NCBI GenBank assembly: GCA_002683775.1
Contig: NYTT01000057.1
Span: forward strand, 1 to 8,655
DNA length: 8,655 nt
Direction of reading: 5' to 3'
From: Flavobacteriales bacterium
GTDB taxonomy: Bacteria; Bacteroidota; Bacteroidia; Flavobacteriales; BACL11
The notes beneath the pieces are model-generated. The model was not told the DNA's origin, searched no databases, and saw only the letters and a list, made by a program, of their open reading frames with translations. Numbering within the stretch: position 1 is the first letter of the stretch; each line of letters starts with the position of its first letter. This document shows positions 1-7,260 of the stretch, in pieces. Position numbers and translations under genes: made by a program.

Positions 1-6
1 AAAAAG

Positions 7-79
7 TTGCCCGACTAGGGCTCGAACCTAGACTCTTCTGCACCAAAAACAGACGTGTTGCCAGTTACACCATCGGGCA
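7..79 (-). tRNA. tRNA-Gln (anticodon UUG)
   Basis: Read on the minus strand this folds into a complete 73-nt cloverleaf. The 7-bp acceptor stem is TGCCCGA with TCGGGCA, the discriminator base is A, the D stem is GTGT/ACAC, and the T stem CTAGG/CCTAG closes a TTCGAGC loop. The anticodon stem TCTGT/GCAGA closes the loop TTTTGGT, which places TTG at positions 34-36 and so reads CAA glutamine codons. CCA is not encoded: the bases after the discriminator are C and then a T-run (minus strand, positions 6-1). That T-run could belong to a terminator cut by the window edge. The opposite-facing DUF2723 gene starts 139 bp away, so the two are transcribed divergently. Confidence 0.95.
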
Positions 80-96
80 TTTTTAAAAATTGAATG

Positions 97-104
97 CAAA
101 AATA
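97..104 (-). promoter_or_regulatory. Putative Bacteroidota -7 element for tRNA-Gln
   Basis: On the minus strand the sequence is TATTTTTG, a full match to the Bacteroidota -7 consensus TAnnTTTG, ending 17 bp before the tRNA 5' end. No clean TTG -33 box is seen at the usual spacing; the closest is TCG around 123-125. The site is placed where a tRNA promoter should be, but in AT-rich DNA such a match can arise by chance. Confidence 0.4.
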
Positions 105-218
105 ATAATTAAGTTAATAGTACGAAATATTTATGTGTCTTTTCGTTATTAAAAAAAAATGAGGCGAAAAACAAACAAATTTTATAGATTCGCGGTTGAA
201 TAAATTAAAACTAAAAAA

Positions 219-3200
219 ATGACTTTATTTAAAAAACTGAACAACTACATAGGATGGATAGTATTCTTAATTGCTTCATTTGTATATTTATCAACTATTG
301 AGCAAACAGTCAGTTTTTGGGATTGTGGTGAATATATTGCTACAGCATATAAGTTAGAAGTTGGTCATCCTCCTGGAGCTCCATTTTTTCAATTATTTGG
401 ACGAATTTTTTCACTTTTTGCAACTCAAGGCACTTCAGAAGTAGCTATTGCGGTAAATATTTTATCAGCACTTTGTAGTTCATTTACAATATTGTTTCTC
501 TTTTGGACGATTACAGCATTTGGAAAGAAAATGATTTTTAAGTCTATTGAAAAATTAGAATTAGGTCAAATAATCGCAGTTTTAGGAAGTGGTTTAGTTG
601 GAGCTTTAGCCTATACTTTTTCTGATTCATTTTGGTTTTCTGCCGTTGAAGGAGAGGTCTATGCTATGTCCTCATTATTTACCGCAGTTACATTCTGGTG
701 TATAATGAAATGGGAAGAAGAAGCTGATAAACCTCGAGCAAGTAGGTGGTTGGTTTTAATAGCTTACCTAATAGGATTGTCAGTAGGTGTTCATTTACTT
801 TCTTTACTTACAATTCCAGCGATGGGAATGATTTACTACTTTAAAAAATATAGCTATACAAAATCAGGAGCAATAAAAGCTTTTATAATATCTATGGCAA
901 TATTAGGAATAGTTCAGGGTGTAATTATACCTGGTGCAGTTAGCTTAATTTCTAAATTTGAATTGTTTTTTGTAAATACGGTTGGACTGCCATTTAATTA
1001 TGGTACGATAATTTACTTTTTAGCAATTATTGCAATAATTGTGTATGGATTAATTTACACGAAGAAAAACAACAAGACTATTTGGAATACAGCAATACTT
1101 TCAGTCATGATGCTTTTAATTGGATATTCTTCTTTTGCTATTCTAGTTGTTAGATCAAATGCAAATCCTCCTATAGATGAAAACAACCCTGAAGATGCTG
1201 TTGGACTTTTATCATATCTGAAAAGAGAACAGTACGGAAGCTGGCCAATTGTCTATGGTCAACATTTTAATGCTAAACTTGACAGTAGAGAGCCTTACAT
1301 AGATGGAAATCCAATCTATGCAAAAGATGAGAATAAAGGAAAATATGTAATTATTGATCAAAGAAAAAAAACTATTCCAAATTATAGTAAAAAAGATAAA
1401 ATATTTTTCCCCAGAATATGGAGTAGCACTCAACCTAGTCACGCTGGAGGATATGTAAACTGGGCAGGCTTAAGAAATAAAAATGTAAAACCAACTTTTG
1501 GAGATCATCTAACTTACTTTTTTAAATACCAAATAGGCTGGTCATATTTAAGATATTTTATGTGGAATTTTGCTGGAAGGCAAAACGATTATATGAACAT
1601 GGATGGCAATTCTTTAAATGGAAATTGGGAAAGCGGAATCACATTAATTGATAATGCAAGACTAGGAACGCCTTCATCAGAATATCAGATGCCAAAAAAT
1701 CTTGCTAACAACAAAGGTAAAAACCATTATTTCTTTCTACCATTGATACTCGGAATAATTGGAATGCTATTTCACTTTAAACATCAAAATCAGGATGCAT
1801 TAGCTGTACTTCTATTCTTTTTGTTCACTGGAGTACTCATTATTATTTACTTAAATGTAGTTCCATATCAGCCGAGAGAGAGAGATTACGCATATGTCGG
1901 TTCGTTCTATGCATTTTCTATTTGGATAGGCTTAGGAGTCCTTTCAATTTTTGAGTTTTTAAATAAGAATATTGAAGCAAGAGCAAGCGCATCATTAGCT
2001 ACACTTATCGCTCTTTTAGTTCCAAGTATAATGGCCGCAGAAAATTGGGATGATCATGACAGAAGTGGGAGATTTACTGCATTAGAAGTAGCAAAGAATT
2101 ATTTAAATTCATGTGATAAAAATGCGCTTTTATTTACGAATGGAGATAATGACACATTTCCACTTTGGTATGCACAAGAAGTAGAAGGAATTAGAACTGA
2201 TGTTAAAGTTGTGAATCTTTCACTCTTTAATACTGATTGGTATATTGATCAAATGAAAAGAGCATCATATGAAGCGGCTCCGATTCCATCATCTTTGGAA
2301 CACGACGACTACAGAACAGGTACAAGAGATTACACTCCAATACAAGAGAGAACAAAGAAATATCAAACAGTACAAGATGTTGTTAGATTCATTAACAGTA
2401 AAGACCCTAGAGCTAAGTTAAACACATCAGCAGGATTAAGAAACTTCTGTCCAACAAAAAATTTAAAAATACCTGTTGACTTAGAGATTGCTAAATCATT
2501 TGTTCCATCAGAATACCACAATAATATTGTTGACTCTGTGAAATTTAAGTTAAAAGGATCTGGAATTTTTAAAAATAAACTATTAGTTCTTGATATTTTA
2601 GCTAATTTCAATTGGAAACGACCAGTTTATTTTGCTATTACAGTGGGAAGAGATAATTTTATGGGTCTTGAAGATTATTTTCAACTTGAAGGTCTTGCCT
2701 ACCGATTAGTTCCATATTCAGTACCTTCTCCTGATGGTCAGACAGGTGTTATTCATACTGACAAAATGTATGACAGATTGATGAATCAATTTAAATGGGG
2801 AGGATTAAATAATCCAGATTTATATTTTGATGAAACAAATACTAGGATGGTAATGAATTTTAGAAATAATTTTTCTAGACTGGCGGAATCATTATATCAA
2901 AAAGGAGAGTCAAAGAAGGCATTGCAAGTACTTGATAAATGTATGAGTGAATTTCCATCATCTGTCGTTAGTTTAAGTTATTTCTCAATTCCTATAATTG
3001 ATTTATATTATAAACTAGGAGCAAAAGAAAGAGGCAATAAATTTCTAGCTAATATGATTGAGGATCAGATGATCTCAATTAAATATCTAAAAGAGTTTAA
3101 GCCAAATAGTGGGCTTAAACAAAATATCGGAATTAATGGTCAAATTCTAAATAGTCTTGCAAGAGTGCTTCAGGTACACAAACTTGAGGACATGTCATAT

Positions 3201-3317
3201 ACTTACTCTAAAGATAATGGTACTTATTACAGAAATAAATCGGATAAAAAAGAAGTGATTGATTACAGTTCATACCGAATTAATACGTTTATGAATGATT
3301 ATTTAAATCTTCAATAA
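219..3317 (+). CDS. DUF2723 / GT117-like multi-pass membrane glycosyltransferase-family protein
   Basis: This 1032-residue protein belongs to the DUF2723 family (Pfam PF11028), now grouped with TMEM260-like protein O-mannosyltransferases of the GT-C fold. The human relative TMEM260 mannosylates proteins; the donor and acceptor of bacterial members are not established. After the first membrane helix (about residues 11-27) comes FWDCGEY, with D35 and E38 in the first external loop where GT-C enzymes carry a catalytic acid, then GHPPGAP at 49-55. Several hydrophobic helices follow to about residue 312, then a soluble stretch, then more helices at about 504-610 surrounding the family motif PRERDYAYVGSFYAF (about 551-565). 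The C-terminal 420 residues are soluble. They include NGDNDTFPLWY (about 640-650) and a TPR-like helical pair near 884-912. Length is typical for flavobacterial members. The ATG lies in an A-rich leader without a Shine-Dalgarno sequence, usual for this phylum. The deacetylase gene follows two bases after the stop. The family call is firm; the enzymatic activity is inferred. Confidence 0.93.
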   Translation: MTLFKKLNNYIGWIVFLIASFVYLSTIEQTVSFWDCGEYIATAYKLEVGHPPGAPFFQLFGRIFSLFATQGTSEVAIAVNILSALCSSFTILFLFWTITAFGKKMIFKSIEKLELGQIIAVLGSGLVGALAYTFSDSFWFSAVEGEVYAMSSLFTAVTFWCIMKWEEEADKPRASRWLVLIAYLIGLSVGVHLLSLLTIPAMGMIYYFKKYSYTKSGAIKAFIISMAILGIVQGVIIPGAVSLISKFELFFVNTVGLPFNYGTIIYFLAIIAIIVYGLIYTKKNNKTIWNTAILSVMMLLIGYSSFAILVVRSNANPPIDENNPEDAVGLLSYLKREQYGSWPIVYGQHFNAKLDSREPYIDGNPIYAKDENKGKYVIIDQRKKTIPNYSKKDKIFFPRIWSSTQPSHAGGYVNWAGLRNKNVKPTFGDHLTYFFKYQIGWSYLRYFMWNFAGRQNDYMNMDGNSLNGNWESGITLIDNARLGTPSSEYQMPKNLANNKGKNHYFFLPLILGIIGMLFHFKHQNQDALAVLLFFLFTGVLIIIYLNVVPYQPRERDYAYVGSFYAFSIWIGLGVLSIFEFLNKNIEARASASLATLIALLVPSIMAAENWDDHDRSGRFTALEVAKNYLNSCDKNALLFTNGDNDTFPLWYAQEVEGIRTDVKVVNLSLFNTDWYIDQMKRASYEAAPIPSSLEHDDYRTGTRDYTPIQERTKKYQTVQDVVRFINSKDPRAKLNTSAGLRNFCPTKNLKIPVDLEIAKSFVPSEYHNNIVDSVKFKLKGSGIFKNKLLVLDILANFNWKRPVYFAITVGRDNFMGLEDYFQLEGLAYRLVPYSVPSPDGQTGVIHTDKMYDRLMNQFKWGGLNNPDLYFDETNTRMVMNFRNNFSRLAESLYQKGESKKALQVLDKCMSEFPSSVVSLSYFSIPIIDLYYKLGAKERGNKFLANMIEDQMISIKYLKEFKPNSGLKQNIGINGQILNSLARVLQVHKLEDMSYTYSKDNGTYYRNKSDKKEVIDYSSYRINTFMNDYLNLQ

Positions 3318-3319
3318 AT

Positions 3320-3931
3320 TTGATCGTAAAGCCACCAAAATTTGTTCAGAGAATCTTAAAATCTTTTATCTGGAGACACAATGAAGATAATAATAATATT
3401 TGGTTAACTTTTGATGATGGCCCAGATTCAAAAGTTACTCCATTTATTTTACAAATACTTAAAAATCAGCAGATAAAAGCAACATTTTTTCTAGTTGGGG
3501 AACAAATCAACAAATATCCAGAAATATTAGATATGATACTAAATGATGGCCATATTATTGCTAATCATTCTTATTCACACAAAAATGGATGGTTTACAAA
3601 TTCCAAATCATATGTAAATGACGTAGAAAAATGCCAAGTCTTTATGCCAGAAAACAATCTCTTCAGACCTCCATACGGAAAGATTACACCTATTCAAACT
3701 AGAACTTTAGAAAAGAAATACAAAATTGTATTATGGGATGTTCTTAGCTATGATTTTAGCGAAAAAATAAAACCTGAAAAAATAAAAGAGAACATTATGA
3801 AAAACACTACAAAAGGTTCGATAATTGTACTTCATAATAATCATAAAAGTTATAATAACCTGAAATTAATTTTACACCAAACTATTAAGGAGCTGAAACA
3901 GAAAGGATTTAACTTCTCAACTACTTGGTAG
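3320..3931 (+). CDS. Polysaccharide deacetylase family protein (NodB-like, CE4), TTG start
   Basis: The 203-residue product is a compact NodB-homology domain of the metal-dependent carbohydrate esterase family 4, which removes acetyl groups from N-acetylated sugars. All main motifs are present: LTFDDGPD (residues 29-36, with D32 as likely base and D33 as metal ligand), the metal-binding H83 and H87 in NHSYSH, RPPYGK (116-121), WDVLSYDF (139-146) and the final LH (171-172). No signal peptide or membrane anchor is seen, so the protein is probably cytoplasmic or peripheral. The start is taken as TTG because the N-terminus MIVKPPKFVQ resembles my recollection of flavobacterial relatives and the next in-frame ATG lies inside the domain. 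The gene begins two bases after the DUF2723 stop, which implies co-transcription and probably translational coupling. Its last 11 bp overlap the end of the opposite-strand methyltransferase gene. The actual substrate (peptidoglycan, capsule or other glycan) is not shown. Confidence 0.92.
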   Translation: MIVKPPKFVQRILKSFIWRHNEDNNNIWLTFDDGPDSKVTPFILQILKNQQIKATFFLVGEQINKYPEILDMILNDGHIIANHSYSHKNGWFTNSKSYVNDVEKCQVFMPENNLFRPPYGKITPIQTRTLEKKYKIVLWDVLSYDFSEKIKPEKIKENIMKNTTKGSIIVLHNNHKSYNNLKLILHQTIKELKQKGFNFSTTW

Positions 3932-4697
3932 CAATAATGAAATGATCTAAACAGTCATTATTTGAATCTGATATAAAATAATCATTAAATGTAACATGGT
4001 CTACTAATTTTGTATTATTATTTTGAAGTTTTCTTCTATTAATTCTATTTAGAATGTCATATGGTATTTGCAACAACCACTTTGGTAGCCAGTATTGCAT
4101 GTTAAACAAATCCCATCTAGTAATCTTAGCTACAGATTCTTTATTTTTTTGATAGTAATCCATTACTTTATTATTACCAAAAACACCTTTTACATCTGAA
4201 TTTGAAAATATTTTTGAAATTAAAAGTTTCATTTCATTTGGATTGTACTCTCTAATATGCCACGGACTACGGGTTAATGACATTAATTTATTAGGTGTAG
4301 TTAAAATCAACTTTCCACCTCTTTTAAGTACACGCTTAATTTCACTTAAAAATAATATGTCGTTTTTAATATGCTCAATAACTTGAAAAGTAATGACAAA
4401 ATCAATACTATCATCTTCGATTTTTTGTAATGGAGGGACTTCTGATTTAATAAAAGTAATTGCATTATTATTCTTTATTTCCTCTGAAATTTTAGTCTCG
4501 AATTTATCAACCGCAATATACTTTTTACTTAGTGGAGCCAATTCTCGAATACCATATCCCTCTCCACTACCAATTTCTAATACAGTGCCATTAACTAATT
4601 TAGCAGCTTCTTTATATGCTATCATATGTCTTTGGAAAATTACATTTTCTGACGGATCTAGATGTGAACTCCTTTCTGCTGTCTGTAATATTTTCAT
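3921..4697 (-). CDS. Class I SAM-dependent methyltransferase (Methyltransf_11 type)
   Basis: This 258-residue soluble protein has the standard Rossmann-fold methyltransferase signatures. Motif I is VLEIGSGEGYG (residues 39-49), which binds SAM. The acidic residue that contacts the SAM ribose is D64 in YIAVDKF. Motif II lies around DSIDFVITFQVIEH (96-109), and the post-motif is VLKRGGKLILTTPNK. The N-terminus (ILQTAERSSHLDP) resembles a set of uncharacterised Bacteroidota methyltransferases that I recall but cannot name. The substrate is unknown; the roughly 90-residue C-terminal part after the Rossmann core presumably supplies acceptor specificity. It is the last gene of the minus-strand operon, 9 bp after the xth stop. 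It ends tail-to-tail inside the deacetylase gene with an 11-bp overlap, so no intergenic terminator exists. Confidence 0.9.
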   Translation of the reverse strand: MKILQTAERSSHLDPSENVIFQRHMIAYKEAAKLVNGTVLEIGSGEGYGIRELAPLSKKYIAVDKFETKISEEIKNNNAITFIKSEVPPLQKIEDDSIDFVITFQVIEHIKNDILFLSEIKRVLKRGGKLILTTPNKLMSLTRSPWHIREYNPNEMKLLISKIFSNSDVKGVFGNNKVMDYYQKNKESVAKITRWDLFNMQYWLPKWLLQIPYDILNRINRRKLQNNNTKLVDHVTFNDYFISDSNNDCLDHFIIATK

Positions 4698-4706
4698 TAT
4701 GTTAAT

Positions 4707-5471
4707 TTAATTTGATATTTCAATTAATACGGGGCAATGATCTGAATGTTTAGCTTGATTTAAAATAGCAGCTCTATTTAGCCTTGGCAATAAACTATCT
4801 GAAATCATATTGTAATCAATTCTCCATCCTAAATTTTTTGACCTTGACGCTGCTCGATAGCTCCACCAACTATATTGATGAGGATCTTTATTAAGATGTC
4901 TAAACGAATCTATAAAACCACTTTCAATCAACTTACTAACCCATTTTCTTTCTTCAGGCAAGAAACCTGAAGAATTTTTATTTCTTTGAGGATTATGAAT
5001 ATCAATAGCTTGATGACAAATATTATAATCACCAGAAATAATTAAATTAGGAATTTTTAATTTTAACTCTAAAATATAATCAAATATTAGTTCAAGAAAT
5101 CTCATTTTAAAACTTTGCCTAAAGGGATTACTTCCAGATGGAAAATATATACTCATAACTGAAAAATTATCAAAATCAGCTCTTATTACCCTTCCCTCTA
5201 AATCAATTTCATTAATGCCACAACCAACCTCTACATGTTTAGGAATTTTTTTTGACAAAATAGCGACACCACTGTAGCCTGGTTTATCTGCTGAATTTAT
5301 ATAGCAATTGTATCCTATCTGGTTAAATAATTCTTTATTAAATTGTTCTGGCTTTGCTTTAATTTCTTGAAGACAAATAACATCAGCATTTGATGCCTTA
5401 GCCCAACCAACTAAGTCTTTTTTAATAGCGGCTCTAATACCGTTAATATTATATGAAATAATTATTGGCAC
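4707..5471 (-). CDS. xth: Exodeoxyribonuclease III / class II AP endonuclease
   Basis: The 254-residue product is an exonuclease III-type enzyme of the endonuclease/exonuclease/phosphatase fold. It cleaves DNA 5' of abasic sites and removes 3'-blocking groups in base excision repair, acting in the cytoplasm. Visible catalytic elements are N8 in SYNINGIR, the metal-binding E36 in LQEIKA, Y109 in SIYFPSG, D148 and N150 in SGDYN, the GWRIDY segment, and D244/H245 in HSDHCP. Length matches the family (about 250-270). The start is GTG at 5471-5469: the N-terminal MPIIISYNINGIR is the family's normal beginning, so no shorter start is plausible. The upstream gene's stop TAG shares its G with this GTG (TAGTG), so translation is probably coupled to the coiled-coil gene. 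The methyltransferase gene follows after 9 bp. Confidence 0.95.
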   Translation of the reverse strand: MPIIISYNINGIRAAIKKDLVGWAKASNADVICLQEIKAKPEQFNKELFNQIGYNCYINSADKPGYSGVAILSKKIPKHVEVGCGINEIDLEGRVIRADFDNFSVMSIYFPSGSNPFRQSFKMRFLELIFDYILELKLKIPNLIISGDYNICHQAIDIHNPQRNKNSSGFLPEERKWVSKLIESGFIDSFRHLNKDPHQYSWWSYRAASRSKNLGWRIDYNMISDSLLPRLNRAAILNQAKHSDHCPVLIEISN

Positions 5472-6391
5472 TATCGAAGCTTTAAATTATTTTGAATCAC
5501 AATTTTATCTTCAATAATTAATTTAACTAAATAATTACCACTTTCTAATTTCTCAACTCTCTCCCATTCAAAACAAAAATCTAATGCTTCATTGTTATAT
5601 TCAAAATCTGCAAATGTTGTTACATCAATTGTAGAATCAGAAAGTGTAGAGCTAATTGCATCAATTCCTTTTATTAGAGATGTTTCTTCATGTATTAATT
5701 GCATATATACTCTTTTAGTCTCAGAGGTTGAAATTTTATTTGCTCCTACAGTAAAACAAACTACAATTTTTTGAACTTTTTTAGCTGACCTTGTTACAAC
5801 TTCACTTCCTGTATTACGGTATCTCTTAGTTTTAATATCTAAATCAGTAAATTCTAATACTGAACCTTTACTAACTTTCTCAGCAAGCTCTTCATTCTTT
5901 TTATTTAATTTATAATTTTTCCAATTAATATTTTTATTTACTTTTATGACACTATCTTTTATTAAAATTAGTTCTTCATTAATCAGAAAAAGTGAATCAA
6001 TATTATCTAAATATCTTGCTGATATAGACTTTAAAATCTTGATTTTTTCTTTTGCTTTCTTTAAATCATTTTTTGTTCGAATAAGCCCTCTTATTTCAGA
6101 AATTTGACTCTGTATAATTGAATCCTTGTCTTCAAGTTGATTGTTTAAGTCTCCATATTCATCTAATAAATTATCATGTTCATCAATTAAATCATCAAGT
6201 TCATCACGTAACATATTTTTTTGTTCAATAAACTGCACTTTTAGTTCCATTTCTCTTTGCATTTTACCTTGTTGAAAATAAAAGAATCCAATCAAAACAA
6301 AAAACAAAAACAAAAAAAATATGAATACTTTTTTACTTGAAAAATTTGAGACAAATGATTTAACTTGATGAATTAATTTTTTAAAAATCAT
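5471..6391 (-). CDS. Membrane-anchored coiled-coil protein of unknown function
   Basis: I do not recognise a named family for this 306-residue protein. A short basic N-terminus (KKLIHQVK) precedes a single hydrophobic helix at about residues 22-39, then FQQGK. Residues about 45-173 are highly charged with heptad-like leucine/isoleucine spacing (for example LRDELDDLIDEHDNLLDEY), which predicts a long coiled coil. From about 176 to the end a beta-rich domain follows (FTDLDIKTKRY, KIVVCFTVG, NYLVKLIIEDK) with two cysteines, C212 and C273. The topology suggests an inner-membrane anchor with the coiled coil and C-terminal domain in the periplasm. The C-terminal domain resembles unnamed flavobacterial envelope proteins that I recall, but this is weak. 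The ATG overlaps the DUF4197 stop as ATGA, and the gene's own TAG shares one base with the xth start, so it is coupled on both sides. A role as an envelope scaffold is inference only. Confidence 0.85.
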   Translation of the reverse strand: MIFKKLIHQVKSFVSNFSSKKVFIFFLFLFFVLIGFFYFQQGKMQREMELKVQFIEQKNMLRDELDDLIDEHDNLLDEYGDLNNQLEDKDSIIQSQISEIRGLIRTKNDLKKAKEKIKILKSISARYLDNIDSLFLINEELILIKDSVIKVNKNINWKNYKLNKKNEELAEKVSKGSVLEFTDLDIKTKRYRNTGSEVVTRSAKKVQKIVVCFTVGANKISTSETKRVYMQLIHEETSLIKGIDAISSTLSDSTIDVTTFADFEYNNEALDFCFEWERVEKLESGNYLVKLIIEDKIVIQNNLKLR

Positions 6392-7104
6392 TTGAAAACT
6401 CTTTGTAAATTTTCAGTAACTCTTGCTTTAGGGTTTGTTCTAATATTTTTTTCCTCAATTTCAATTAGTTTAAATAATCCCTCAATAGTTTTTTTTGTTA
6501 CGTAGTCATCCAGATCTATTTCAACTGGTTTTGTAAGAGGGATACTATTATATTTTGAAATTAAAAAGTTCCATACTTTAACAAGGTTTACGTTTTTAAT
6601 GGATTCATCTACGACAGGCTTAAATTTAAGATATAATTTTTTTGATGTATTAAGCATTAAATATTTTGTAGCCGCATTATCTTCCCCATCCAATATAGCT
6701 AAAGCATCATTCATTTTAATATTACTTATTTCATTTAAAAAAATATCTTTAGCCAGTTCAGAAGCTTCAGATGCTGCTTTATTAAGTAAATATTCAAAAT
6801 CTAAAACCTTTGATTCCATTCCTAACTTTAATGTAGTTTTTTTTATTTGATATGCATCTTTAGGAAAGGGAATCTTAACTCGTTCATTAGTGTAAAAACC
6901 GTCTTTTCTAGATGTTAAATTAACAGCTGATTCCGCTCCAATTGCAAGAGCTTCTTTTAATCCAAGAGAGATATCATTATTAGTTAAAACTTTTTTTGAA
7001 AGCAAATCTTTTGCAATTACTGTAGAATTTGTTAAATTTTTAATACTTATCTGAGCAATCAGCTGAGTTGACAAGAAAAAAAATATTATTAATAGCTTAT
7101 TCAT
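6388..7104 (-). CDS. DUF4197 family secreted protein
   Basis: The 238-residue product carries a cleavable-looking signal peptide (MNKLLIIFFFLSTQLIAQ, cut after about residue 17 or 18; no lipobox cysteine). The DUF4197 domain (Pfam PF13852) covers nearly all of the rest. Family hallmarks in order are DISLGLKEAL (about 44-53), KDGFY, an ALAILDGEDNAATKYL segment, FKPVVDESI, the DDYVTKKTIEGLF segment, and the C-terminal EEKNIRTNPKAR. The family is widespread in Gram-negative bacteria and has no established biochemical role; the protein is expected in the periplasm. It is the first gene of the minus-strand operon. Only 37 bp separate its ATG from the tRNA terminator stem, and its stop overlaps the coiled-coil gene start by 4 bp. 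Base composition matches its neighbours. Confidence 0.92.
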   Translation of the reverse strand: MNKLLIIFFFLSTQLIAQISIKNLTNSTVIAKDLLSKKVLTNNDISLGLKEALAIGAESAVNLTSRKDGFYTNERVKIPFPKDAYQIKKTTLKLGMESKVLDFEYLLNKAASEASELAKDIFLNEISNIKMNDALAILDGEDNAATKYLMLNTSKKLYLKFKPVVDESIKNVNLVKVWNFLISKYNSIPLTKPVEIDLDDYVTKKTIEGLFKLIEIEEKNIRTNPKARVTENLQRVFK

Positions 7105-7108
7105 AATT

Positions 7109-7139
7109 CGAAAATATGATAATTAAAAACAAAAAACAA
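7109..7139 (-). promoter_or_regulatory. Possible promoter of the DUF4197-xth operon
   Basis: On the minus strand TTG (7139-7137) is followed after 20 bp by TATTTTCG (7116-7109), close to the Bacteroidota pattern TTG-N17-23-TAnnTTTG but with C for T at one -7 position. The -7 box ends four bases before the DUF4197 ATG, so a transcript would have almost no leader. The -33 box also lies inside the T-run of the tRNA terminator. It is the only candidate in the 37-bp gap, and the alternative is readthrough from the tRNA. Confidence 0.3.
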
Positions 7140-7168
7140 AAAAAACCTCATCATTAAGATGAGGTTTT
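7131..7168 (-). terminator. Rho-independent terminator after the CAU tRNA
   Basis: On the minus strand AAAACCTCATC (7168-7158) pairs perfectly with GATGAGGTTTT (7152-7142) around a 5-base loop. The run TTTTGTTTTTTG (7141-7130) follows directly, with more T beyond. The 11-bp stem starts one base after the tRNA discriminator. In the plus direction the stem has only a short T-run before the tRNA sequence, so it is mainly a minus-strand terminator. Confidence 0.88.
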
Positions 7169-7169
7169 G

Positions 7170-7243
7170 TGGGCCCAGCTGGGCTTGAACCAGCGACCCC
7201 TTGATTATGAGTCAAGTGCTCTAACCAGCTGAGCTATGGGCCC
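7170..7243 (-). tRNA. tRNA with anticodon CAU, probably tRNA-Ile2 (lysidine-modified)
   Basis: The minus strand gives a complete 74-nt cloverleaf. The acceptor stem is GGGCCCA/TGGGCCC with discriminator A, the D stem GCTC/GAGC, and the T stem GCTGG/CCAGC around TTCAAGC. The anticodon stem CTTGA/TCAAG closes CTCATAA, so the anticodon is CAT. A first base pair G1-C72 rules against a standard initiator tRNA. C4-G69 and C5-G68 in the acceptor are features used by TilS in E. coli to pick tRNA-Ile2, where E. coli elongator tRNA-Met has U-A and A-U. The GGTCGCTGGTTCAAG segment is also shared with E. coli ileX-type tRNA. Elongator tRNA-Met remains possible. CCA is not encoded. Confidence 0.93.
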
Positions 7244-7260
7244 TCCTAAATTAGGATGCA

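Noticed and set aside
140..170. TTTTCG/CGAAAA inverted repeat in the spacer before the DUF2723 gene
   Set aside because: The stem is 6 bp with a 19-base loop, too weak to call an operator or leader structure.
185..192. TAGATTCG as a -7 promoter element for the DUF2723 gene
   Set aside because: It deviates from TAnnTTTG and no TTG lies at the correct distance upstream. A promoter is expected in 80-218 but I cannot place it.
1868..1886. GA dinucleotide run that could be a phase-variable repeat
   Set aside because: It is short and encodes the conserved PRERDYAY motif of DUF2723 proteins, so it is explained by protein constraint.
3933..3962. Inverted repeat AATAATGA/TCATTATT just after the deacetylase stop
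   Set aside because: The stem is 8 bp with a single G-C pair and a 14-base loop, and no T-run follows. It is expected by chance in DNA this AT-rich and lies in methyltransferase coding sequence.
4393..4710. Plus-strand open frame opposite the methyltransferase, and similar frames at 1212-1442, 2363-2611, 5592-5774 and 6599-6850
   Set aside because: Each lies wholly or almost wholly antisense to a well-supported gene, shows no recognisable domain and has no promoter or start context of its own.
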